Positions 25,353-33,252 of a stretch of DNA of 64,000 nucleotides are shown here, piece by piece. The notes beneath the pieces are model-generated. The model ran no database searches. It saw nothing but the letters and a program-made list of their open reading frames with translations, and had not been told where the DNA came from. Source of the DNA: JADCGM01 sp943368345 (GTDB lineage Bacteria > Pseudomonadota > Alphaproteobacteria > Sphingomonadales > Sphingomonadaceae); the NCBI GenBank assembly GCA_943368345.1, contig CALRKY020000009.1, positions 43,550 to 107,549 on the forward strand, given 5' to 3'. Positions within the stretch are counted from its first letter, which is position 1. Each line of letters opens with the position of its first letter. Made by a program: the position numbers and the translations under genes.

Positions 25353-27266
25353 TCACTCCTGCCAGATCGCGACACCTGCGGGTGACAACGTACGGCTGCC
25401 GATCGTGAGGTCCGGCACGCCGTCCGGCAACTCCACCGCCTCCGGTCCATAGTTGAACGCAAAGCGCAGTCCGCCTGCCCGGCGCATCCGCAAATCCGCG
25501 CCAAGCGCCTCAATCGTCAGCCCGGCTTCCCCGGCCATCCGCCGGAACAGCCGGTCGAGCAGCTCGGCGTCAGGCCAAGCCGCAAGATAGCGGCGGTTGG
25601 TGCTGGCATAGACCACGCCCCGCCCGTCGGTTGTCGTCACTTCAGGCGTCAGGTCACTTTCGACCGTCTCGATCCAGCGGCGAATGACAAAATCATCGCC
25701 GCGATGTTGAACCCCGGCCCGCAGCGATTCCACCCGGGTCACCTTCAACGGCATTAACTGGCCCGGAGGCAACCCATCAGGGACCGAACAATTCACCGTT
25801 TTCGATCCGGTTCGCGGCCCAAGCAGCAGCGGGCCTTTGACCGCCGACAGGGCCGTCAGCACGGCATCATCCACCACCGGCAAACACGGCACCACGACCA
25901 TATCATAGCCGTCCAGCGGCGCGTCCGGGGGCACAATGTCGATATCCAGCCCCAACCGCCGCAGCGCCGCGTACATGTCAAACGCCAGCTCCAGGTGCCG
26001 GAAATCCCGGCCTTGCGGCTGGGTCTCGACCAGCCACTGCGCGTCATAGGAGAATAGCAGCGCCACCGATTTGGGCGGCGGCCCGACCTCGCCTATCTCC
26101 GCAATATCCGCCGCCGCCGCGCGCGCCTCATGCGCGCCGACATCATCGACCCGGTCGGGCCGGAGCAGACCGGCGTGCATCTGCTCCTGCGCGAACGGGG
26201 CCTGCCGCCAACGGAAATAGCTGACCAGTTCCGCCCCGTGCGCCATCGCCTCCAGCGTCCATAGCCGCACCATACCCGGCAGCGGGGCCGGATTGTGCGC
26301 TGCCCAGTTCACTGGCCCAGGTTGCTGCTCCATCACCCACCAGCGGCCCTTTGCGCACCCCCGGTAGAGATCATGGTGGAACGCCGCGATGTCCGGCCCG
26401 CCCTGCCGCGCGTATCGCTGCTTGTCGGAGGCCGGGAACCAGAATTGTTCGAGGAAGCCGAGCGGATAACTGTCCCAACTCGCCACATCGAGATCACGCG
26501 ACACCGCATGATGATCGAAATCGGTGAAAAACCCCATGAAATTATGGACGACATCCCGTCCCGGTGACCGGGGCCGAATGATATCACTCTGCACCCGGTT
26601 GAACGCGACCACAGCGTCAGACGAATATCGACGAAAATCCAGCACATGGGCCGGATTGGCCTCCGTCACCGTCAGGTTGGGCAGATCAATCTCGTCAAAG
26701 CTGCGATATTCTTGGCTCCAGAACACATTGCCCCAGGCGGTGTTGAGCGCCGCAACACTGCCATAGCTCTGCGCCAACCACGCGCGGAACCCGGCTTCCG
26801 CCGCAGCCGAATAGCTGAGGACCGTATTGTGGCAGCCATATTCATTGTCGGTCTGCCAGGCGACGACGGCAGGGTGGTCGCCATAACGGTCTGCCAAGGC
26901 AGTCACGATCCGGGCGCACTCCGCCCGGTAGCCCAGATGTGAAAAGCAATAATGCCGCCGCGACCCGAACCGCCGGGGGCGGCCGTTGTCGCCCAGCGCC
27001 AGCATATCCGGCATCCGGTCCACCAGCCACTTCGGCGGGGTCGCCGTCGGTGTTCCGAGGATAATGCCGAGCCCGGCCTTGGCAAGCGTTTCAACCGCCC
27101 GGTCGAGCCAACCCCAATCAAATGTCCCCGGCTCCGGCTCGATCCGGCTCCAGGCAAACTCCCCGATCCGGACCCGGGACAGCCCCATCTCCGCCATCCG
27201 CCGCGCGTCGTCGGCCCACCAGTCTTCCGGCCAATGTTCGGGGTAATAGCAAACGCCCAGCCGCAT
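25353..27266 (-). CDS. Beta-galactosidase, GH42
   Basis: This 637-residue enzyme is a glycoside hydrolase family 42 beta-galactosidase beginning MRLGVCYYPEHWPEDWW. The acid/base is Glu142 in WQTDNEYGCHN and the nucleophile is Glu313 in VMEQQPGPVNW, almost the same positions as in the Thermus enzyme (141 and 312). There is no signal peptide, so it acts in the cytoplasm on imported galactosides. ATG 27266 shares a base with the stop of the alpha-galactosidase gene (TGATG), so the two are translationally coupled. It can release galactose from beta-galactosides such as galactosylglycerol, galactan fragments or lactose. Confidence 0.93.
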   Translation of the reverse strand: MRLGVCYYPEHWPEDWWADDARRMAEMGLSRVRIGEFAWSRIEPEPGTFDWGWLDRAVETLAKAGLGIILGTPTATPPKWLVDRMPDMLALGDNGRPRRFGSRRHYCFSHLGYRAECARIVTALADRYGDHPAVVAWQTDNEYGCHNTVLSYSAAAEAGFRAWLAQSYGSVAALNTAWGNVFWSQEYRSFDEIDLPNLTVTEANPAHVLDFRRYSSDAVVAFNRVQSDIIRPRSPGRDVVHNFMGFFTDFDHHAVSRDLDVASWDSYPLGFLEQFWFPASDKQRYARQGGPDIAAFHHDLYRGCAKGRWWVMEQQPGPVNWAAHNPAPLPGMVRLWTLEAMAHGAELVSYFRWRQAPFAQEQMHAGLLRPDRVDDVGAHEARAAAADIAEIGEVGPPPKSVALLFSYDAQWLVETQPQGRDFRHLELAFDMYAALRRLGLDIDIVPPDAPLDGYDMVVVPCLPVVDDAVLTALSAVKGPLLLGPRTGSKTVNCSVPDGLPPGQLMPLKVTRVESLRAGVQHRGDDFVIRRWIETVESDLTPEVTTTDGRGVVYASTNRRYLAAWPDAELLDRLFRRMAGEAGLTIEALGADLRMRRAGGLRFAFNYGPEAVELPDGVPDLTIGSRTLSPAGVAIWQE

Positions 27267-29398
27267 CAGATTTGCTCCACTGCAATCAGCCACGCGGTCT
27301 CGGGGTGCGTTAGCGGCAGCGCCAGTCCCGCCTCGGCCAGAGCGCGTCCGCTCAAGGTAAGTCCGTTCCGCCAGGCACCAGCATTGGCGAGATAGCGCGC
27401 CGCCTTGCGCGGCCAGGGCTCCGGCAGGGTGACACGGTAAACGCGATCTGGGTCCAGCCCTGGCAGCGTTATCCGCTCGCTGTGATAGTCCGCCGCAAAA
27501 CTGGTTTGCGCCACCAACGCCAGTGCCCGGCTGCCATCATCGGCGACACAGAGTGACCCGAACAGCGTTGCGCTGCAAATTGGCAGCTCGTGCTCAACAC
27601 CCTGATGCAAAATATCGCGCCACTGCTTGTACAGTGCAATATGCGCCGCCAGCACTGTGCGCTCGCCCTCGGTCATCCCTGCTGGATCGGCCTCTACACC
27701 CATATGCCCGAACAGCGCGACCTTGGCGCGGAAATCCATCGCGGTCTGCCGCCCCGTCACCGGATTGGGACTTGGCCCGACATGGCTGCCCAGAGTTTCG
27801 CGCGGCAGAAACCGGCTCCACGCCGCATTGATCCGCAGTCGCTCGACAGGATCATTATTGTCGCTGGGCCACACCCGGTGGGTCCGGCTCAGCATGGCAA
27901 AATCGATCCGCCCGCCGCCACTCGCACAGGTCTCGATCTCCACCGCCGGGTGCGCGGCCCGCAGCCGGTCAATCAACGCGTACAGCGCCAGTGTTTGCCG
28001 ATGCCCGACCGGTCCGGCTGCATTCGCCACCGGGAACAGCTCCCGATTATGGTCCCATTTCAGGTAGGCGATTGTCTGGTCGGTGAGCAGGCGATCGAGC
28101 TGGGCAAAGACATGCGAGGAAACCTCCGGACGGGTCAGGTCGAGCGCCAGTTGGTGGCGCTGGGTTGGCCGCTCCCGGCCCGGCACATGCAGGCACCAAT
28201 CCGGATGCGCCCGGTACAGCGCACTGTCCGGGCTGACCATTTCCGGTTCAACCCAAAGGCCGAAATCCATGCCAAGCGCCCCGACATGATCGATCAGCGG
28301 CGTCAGCCCGTCCGGAAACCGCTCGGTATCCGGTGTCCAGTCGCCAAGGCTGGTCCGGTCGTTGCGGCGTCCCGCGAACCACCCATCGTCCAGCACGAAC
28401 CGCTCAACCCCGATCGCAGCGGCGCTTGATGCCAGCTGTTTGGCCTTCGCCTCATCCAGGTCGAACGCCAGCGCCTCCCAGCTGTTAAGGTGCACCTTGC
28501 GCGGGGCCCACTCCGCCCGTCCGGGGAGAATGTCTCGGCGCAGATGTTGGTGGAACGCGTGCCGCAGGCCGTTACGTCCCGTGATGGACAGTGCCACCAC
28601 CGCTTCCGGTGTCCGGTAGCTTTCGCCCGCCCTAAGCACGATCTCCCCCGCGTCCAGCCGCGCGCCGAGCAACAGCATCGCCGTGCCGTCCGCGTCCCGG
28701 CCCAATCGGACGCTATGGTCGCCGCTCCACGCCAGATGCGCCCCAATCAGGCGGCCCGATCCGGCTCCGGCCCCCGCATCACCCGCCACCAGCCAGTTGC
28801 CGCCGCCAAATCCGGGACGCCCACCGCACGACTCCGTCGTAAATCCACCGGCACCGATAGTGCTGACCGTTTCGCGCATTTCCCCGGCCCAGCGACCGGA
28901 AAACCGGGTCAATTCCGTCGCCCAGCCCGGCAGCGACAATGCGAGCGAGGTCAGCGCATCAACAGAAACCGGTGCCACGCCAATGTTGGTCAGGCTGGTA
29001 TAGGCACGAAGAACATCACCGCTGCCAAAGCGCCACTGCAATGTCAGCGACAGAGCGTTCGCCGTATCAATCAGTTGAATGTCCAAACCGCCGTCAGTGT
29101 GGTCAGCCGACCGGGTCCGGAAATCCGGTATCAGGGCCACATCGCCGCGCCGCAGATGCGCTGCCGGCATCCCGGTCCAACCCCACCCGGTTTGCGGGAA
29201 CACCGACGGTGCGGGAACAGCATCTGGTTGCGATTCATGTCGCCCGAACTGCCCGGCCGCCACCAGAGTCGGCAAATGCTCGTCAGCCGGCAGCTGCGTG
29301 CCCCAATAGGCAACCCCCGGCACGGCATCGCCGATCCACGCCAGGACAAGCGTACTCTCGGCACCATCAAGCCGGGCGTGGGTCAGGGCATGTTCCAT
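27266..29398 (-). CDS. Alpha-galactosidase, GH36
   Basis: This 710-residue GH36 enzyme has the nucleophile Asp449 in YLKWDHNRE, the acid/base Asp513 in WPSDNNDP, and the conserved FVLDDGWFAGRRND and GLWVEPEMV segments. I start it at ATG 29398 (AAAGG nine bases upstream); the in-frame ATG at 29452 is an alternative, and the frame upstream of that overlaps the divergent symporter gene. No signal peptide is seen. It removes terminal alpha-galactose, for example alpha-1,6-linked galactose from raffinose, galactomannan fragments or digalactosylglycerol. It leads a two-gene operon with the GH42 gene. Confidence 0.93.
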   Translation of the reverse strand: MEHALTHARLDGAESTLVLAWIGDAVPGVAYWGTQLPADEHLPTLVAAGQFGRHESQPDAVPAPSVFPQTGWGWTGMPAAHLRRGDVALIPDFRTRSADHTDGGLDIQLIDTANALSLTLQWRFGSGDVLRAYTSLTNIGVAPVSVDALTSLALSLPGWATELTRFSGRWAGEMRETVSTIGAGGFTTESCGGRPGFGGGNWLVAGDAGAGAGSGRLIGAHLAWSGDHSVRLGRDADGTAMLLLGARLDAGEIVLRAGESYRTPEAVVALSITGRNGLRHAFHQHLRRDILPGRAEWAPRKVHLNSWEALAFDLDEAKAKQLASSAAAIGVERFVLDDGWFAGRRNDRTSLGDWTPDTERFPDGLTPLIDHVGALGMDFGLWVEPEMVSPDSALYRAHPDWCLHVPGRERPTQRHQLALDLTRPEVSSHVFAQLDRLLTDQTIAYLKWDHNRELFPVANAAGPVGHRQTLALYALIDRLRAAHPAVEIETCASGGGRIDFAMLSRTHRVWPSDNNDPVERLRINAAWSRFLPRETLGSHVGPSPNPVTGRQTAMDFRAKVALFGHMGVEADPAGMTEGERTVLAAHIALYKQWRDILHQGVEHELPICSATLFGSLCVADDGSRALALVAQTSFAADYHSERITLPGLDPDRVYRVTLPEPWPRKAARYLANAGAWRNGLTLSGRALAEAGLALPLTHPETAWLIAVEQI

Positions 29399-29531
29399 CT
29401 GCGCGCACCTTTGTGGACACCCGGCCCCCGCGTCAACGCCAGCCTTGGACATCGTGCCAACCGATAATCGATATCGCTTGCCCCAACCGGCGGCCTGTCT
29501 AAGGCTGTATCCAACCGGGGGGCGATTCGAA
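29399..29531. promoter_or_regulatory. Divergent promoter region, galactoside module
   Basis: This 133-bp gap separates the divergent GH36 and symporter genes. Its one striking element is the overlapping palindrome CGATAATCGATATCG (29462-29476), which could be an operator. It does not match the LacI or HutC sites elsewhere in the window. Convincing -35/-10 pairs were not found. Confidence 0.35.
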
Positions 29532-31001
29532 ATGACGAATGTTGGAATAAGCGGCGGTGCGATCCAGATTACCGTGTGTCTGGCACTAACCGCGCTGATC
29601 GCCATCGCCACCTGGTTGAAGGTGCGTAGCGCTGGCGGGCATGACGGATCGTCAAAGGATGTCTATCTGGCCGGGGGCGGCCTCAGCTGGATATTCGTCG
29701 CCGGGTCGATCACGCTCACCAACCTGTCGACCGATCAGCTGGTCGGCATGAACGGCAACCAGATGCTGCTGCTCGCCTGGTGGGAGATATCCGGCTTTGT
29801 CGGATTGATGATCCTCGCCTTCATTTTCGTGCCAATCTACTACCGGAACAATTGCACCACGGTAACCGAACTGCTCGACCGGCGCTACGACGGTCGCGGG
29901 GTCCGCACGCTGATCTCCGCGCTGTTCCTGTTTGGCAATATCCTGATTTACCTGCCGGCTGGCCTGTACAGCGGTGGCCTGTTTCTCCAGTCGTTGTTCG
30001 GCAACGACACGCCATTGATCGTGTTTGCGATCATCCTGGCGGTGATCAGTGCGGGCTATACCTTGCTCGGTGGTCTGCGGGCCGTGGCGGTGATGGACAC
30101 ATTTTCCGGTGTCGGCGTGCTCGCCATCGCCGTGCTGATCGTCATATTGGCGCTCGTGGCGGTGGACTTTGACATTGTCTCCGGCGTGCCGGTGGAGCGA
30201 CTGACGATGATCGGCGACGCCGATTCACCGATCCCGTTCCACACCTTGTTCACCGGCATGATTTTCATTCAGATTTTCTATTGGTCGACCAATCAGAATA
30301 TCACCCAGAAGGCGATGACCGCGCCGACCGTGCGGGAGGCGCAGAAGGGCGTGCTCGCCGCCGCGGCCATCCGCATCCTGATCATTCCGGTGATCGTCAC
30401 CGTGCCGGGCGTCGTCGCCTACAAGCTGATCGGTGACGTCGGGGACCGCGCCTATGGCATGTTGGTTGCAGAGATTTTGCCGCCGTGGTTGTCCGGGGCG
30501 TTCGCGGCGATGATCGCCGCCGCCGTGATTGCCCACACCAGTGCGGTGCTCAACAGCACCGTTGCCCTTTATGCTGTCGACTTCCACGACCGTTTTGTCG
30601 GTGCGATCAAGAACCATTGGCGGCTGAGCCGCATCGTCACGGTTGTGGTGACCATTTCCTCGATCCTGCTGGTCCCGCTGTATCAAAACGCCAAAAGCAT
30701 CATCAACCTGCTGCAGCAGTTGAACGGCCTTGCGTCGATGCCGATCCTGTCGGCCTTCATTGTCGGCCTGCTGTTCCGGGGGGTCGGGGCCACGGCCGCG
30801 ATTGCCGGGGTGGTCTGGGGTGTTGCCCTGTACGGGATTTTCACCTTCTGGTGGTCACCCGCAGGCCTCATCGGCATGCACTATATCGACTTCATGGTGG
30901 TGACGCTCGCGACCTCGGTGCTGACGGCGTTGGCGGTCAACCGGTTCGTCCTTGGCGGCCGGGCGCGCTTTGTCGGCTTCGCACGCCAGGCTGCGGCCTA
31001 G
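29532..31001 (+). CDS. Sodium:solute symporter (SSS family), sugar-type
   Basis: This is a 489-residue membrane transporter of the SSS family with about 13-14 helices. VAGSITLTNLSTDQLVGMNGNQM and the YWSTNQNITQKAMTAPTV segment are typical of the SglT-like galactose/glucose branch. ATG 29532 follows GGGGGGCGATTCGAA; the frame upstream is non-coding and overlaps the divergent GH36 promoter. It would bring a sugar or galactoside into the cytoplasm with Na+. It heads an operon with galT and galK, and because the two galactosidases are cytoplasmic, the imported form may be an intact galactoside. Confidence 0.9.
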   Translation: MTNVGISGGAIQITVCLALTALIAIATWLKVRSAGGHDGSSKDVYLAGGGLSWIFVAGSITLTNLSTDQLVGMNGNQMLLLAWWEISGFVGLMILAFIFVPIYYRNNCTTVTELLDRRYDGRGVRTLISALFLFGNILIYLPAGLYSGGLFLQSLFGNDTPLIVFAIILAVISAGYTLLGGLRAVAVMDTFSGVGVLAIAVLIVILALVAVDFDIVSGVPVERLTMIGDADSPIPFHTLFTGMIFIQIFYWSTNQNITQKAMTAPTVREAQKGVLAAAAIRILIIPVIVTVPGVVAYKLIGDVGDRAYGMLVAEILPPWLSGAFAAMIAAAVIAHTSAVLNSTVALYAVDFHDRFVGAIKNHWRLSRIVTVVVTISSILLVPLYQNAKSIINLLQQLNGLASMPILSAFIVGLLFRGVGATAAIAGVVWGVALYGIFTFWWSPAGLIGMHYIDFMVVTLATSVLTALAVNRFVLGGRARFVGFARQAAA

Positions 31002-31019
31002 GTCGGGGTCCAGCCCGGA

Positions 31020-32033
31020 ATGACCGCCAGCACCGATCATCCGCACCGGCGCGCCAATCCGTTGACCGGGCGGCATGTGCTGGTATCGCCGCACCGTGGC
31101 AACCGGCCCTGGCTGGGGCAGCAGGAGCCGACCACGACCGACCCCGCTCCAACCTATAGCCCGGACTGCTACCTATGCCCCGGCAATGCCCGTGTGGGGG
31201 GAGAGGTCAACCCGGCCTATGACGGGGTATATGCCTTCGACAATGACTTCCAGGCTTTGCTGGAAACGTCTGGGCCGCGCCTTCCGGACGATGAATTGTT
31301 CGACCAAACCCCGGCCACCGGGCGAAGCCGGGTTATCTGCTTCTCTCCTGATCACAGCGCCAGCCTGCCGTCTCTCAACCCGGATGCGATGCGCGCCGTC
31401 ATCGACCTTTGGTGCACCGAAACCGAAACCCTCGGACGCGATTACCCGTGGGTGCAGGTTTTCGAGAACAAGGGCGCAATCATGGGATGCTCCAACCCGC
31501 ATCCCCACGGCCAGATCTGGGCAACAAGTTTTCTGCCCGACGAAGCCATCGCCGAAGATGAGCGGCAGCGGGCCTATTTCGCACGACATGGCCGCGCAAT
31601 GCTCGCCGATGTTGTCGAGCGGGAGATTGCGGCAGGCGACCGGCTGGTTGTTGCGAATCCACTCTGGGCGGTCGTGGTGCCATTCTGGGCCAGCTGGCCG
31701 TTCGAAACGCTGATCTTGCCGCGCCTGCCGCTGGCCCGGATGCCGGACATGACAGGGCCGGTACGGGATGCACTGGGGGACATATTGCAGCGGCTGACGC
31801 GCGGCTATGACCGACTGTTCGGGGTGAGCTTCCCCTATTCGATGGGCTGGCACGGCGCGCCATATGATGGACGGCCGACCGAGGGCTGGCAGCTTCACGC
31901 CCACGTCTACCCGCCGCTGCTCCGCTCGGCATCGGTGCGCAAATTCATGGTCGGCTTCGAAATGCTGGCGGAGGCGCAGCGGGACCTCACCCCGGAACAG
32001 GCGGCGGAACGGCTGCGGGCGGTGATCCCGTGA
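31020..32033 (+). CDS. galT: Galactose-1-phosphate uridylyltransferase
   Basis: This 337-residue Leloir-pathway enzyme exchanges galactose-1-phosphate with UDP-glucose. The active-site motif NPHPHGQIW carries the uridylylated His163, and the zinc-site cysteines are Cys50 and Cys53 (CYLCPGN). It overlaps galK by 4 bp (GTGA) and lies 18 bp after the symporter gene. No UDP-galactose 4-epimerase is present in the window, so that activity must come from elsewhere. Confidence 0.95.
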   Translation: MTASTDHPHRRANPLTGRHVLVSPHRGNRPWLGQQEPTTTDPAPTYSPDCYLCPGNARVGGEVNPAYDGVYAFDNDFQALLETSGPRLPDDELFDQTPATGRSRVICFSPDHSASLPSLNPDAMRAVIDLWCTETETLGRDYPWVQVFENKGAIMGCSNPHPHGQIWATSFLPDEAIAEDERQRAYFARHGRAMLADVVEREIAAGDRLVVANPLWAVVVPFWASWPFETLILPRLPLARMPDMTGPVRDALGDILQRLTRGYDRLFGVSFPYSMGWHGAPYDGRPTEGWQLHAHVYPPLLRSASVRKFMVGFEMLAEAQRDLTPEQAAERLRAVIP

Positions 32034-33190
32034 CGCGGGGCGACGCGCGGACCCGGGCGGTTGCTGCTTACCGCCGGGCGTTCGGTCAGCCCCCGGAGCT
32101 ACTGGTCCGGGCACCGGGTCGGGTCAATCTGATCGGCGAACATACCGACTATAATGACGGATTCGTCCTCCCCTGCGCGATTGACAAGGATACCGTGGTC
32201 GCCGCTGGTCCGTCGAGTGATGGGATGATCCACGCTGTCGCCGCAGACTATGCCGACGCCCGCGACAGCTTCACCGCTGCGGGGCCATTCTATCCTGCGG
32301 AAACCGACTGGCCCAATTATGTGCGCGGGGTGGCGCGGGCGCTGGCGGATGGCGGCGTTGCCGTCGGCGCTGCCAAGCTGGCGATTGCGGGGGACGTGCC
32401 GCTGGGGTCTGGCCTGTCCTCCTCCGCCTCCCTTGAGATTGCCGTCGGGCGGGCACTTTCGGAGCTCGCGCGGCAGGTTCCGGACCCGACCACCCTCGCC
32501 CGAATCGCCCAGCGTGCCGAGAATGAGTTTGTCGGCTGTGCCTGCGGAATCATGGATCAACTGATCGCCACCCGGGGCGTCGCCGACCATGCCCTGTTGA
32601 TCGATTGCCGCACGCTCGAATGTCGCCCGGTGGCGCTTCCACCCGGCGTGTCGGTGATCATCGCCCATTCCGGCGTCCGCCACGCGCATGCCGGTGGTGA
32701 GTATAATGACCGCCGTGCCCAGTGTGAGGCCGCAAGCCGTCACTTCGGCGTACCGGCGCTCCGCGACTTGACGCTAGACCAACTCGAGGCAGGCAAGGCC
32801 GGGCTCGATCCGGTCAGCTATCGCCGCGCCCGGCATGTCGTGACGGAAAATGCCAGGACACGCGCTGCCGCCGATGCCTTGGAACGTGGTGACCTAAGCA
32901 CGCTCGGCCAGTTGATGGCGCAATCCCACCTATCGATGCGCGATGATTTTGAGATCACGGTGCCGGCAGTCGATGCCTTGGCAGCGATCATGACCGCTCC
33001 GCTCGCCGGGGAAGGTGGGGCCCGCATGACCGGGGGCGGCTTTGGCGGTTGCGTCGTCGCCGTTGCCGGGAATGACCGGGTCGATGCCGTTCTTGCCGCG
33101 ATTGCGGACGATTACCGCGATCCCGCTGGCAACAAAGCCGATGTTTTCGTGTGCCGGGCCACTCAAGGGGCCGGGCTGCTCACGTCTTGA
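32030..33190 (+). CDS. galK: Galactokinase
   Basis: This is a 386-residue GHMP kinase that phosphorylates galactose. It has the galactokinase signature GRVNLIGEHTDYNDGFVLP, the ATP-binding PLGSGLSSSASLE, the catalytic-Asp region CGIMDQ and the C-terminal MTGGGFGGCVVAV. The GTG start overlaps the galT stop. It ends 15 bp before a strong hairpin. Length and motifs are normal and the enzyme appears intact. Confidence 0.95.
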   Translation: MTRGDARTRAVAAYRRAFGQPPELLVRAPGRVNLIGEHTDYNDGFVLPCAIDKDTVVAAGPSSDGMIHAVAADYADARDSFTAAGPFYPAETDWPNYVRGVARALADGGVAVGAAKLAIAGDVPLGSGLSSSASLEIAVGRALSELARQVPDPTTLARIAQRAENEFVGCACGIMDQLIATRGVADHALLIDCRTLECRPVALPPGVSVIIAHSGVRHAHAGGEYNDRRAQCEAASRHFGVPALRDLTLDQLEAGKAGLDPVSYRRARHVVTENARTRAAADALERGDLSTLGQLMAQSHLSMRDDFEITVPAVDALAAIMTAPLAGEGGARMTGGGFGGCVVAVAGNDRVDAVLAAIADDYRDPAGNKADVFVCRATQGAGLLTS

Positions 33191-33205
33191 AAATTCAAGG
33201 GCGAT

Positions 33206-33245
33206 CCGCTGGTAGCCCGGAGAATTGTCTCCGAACTACCAGCGG
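33206..33245. terminator. Strong bidirectional terminator hairpin
   Basis: A perfect 10-bp outer stem, CCGCTGGTAG (33206-33215) with CTACCAGCGG (33236-33245), encloses a second stem CGGAGA/TCTCCG. It lies between the convergent galK and TonB receptor 3 genes and separates the galactoside module from the next module. Confidence 0.8.
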
Positions 33246-33252
33246 CTTGGCC

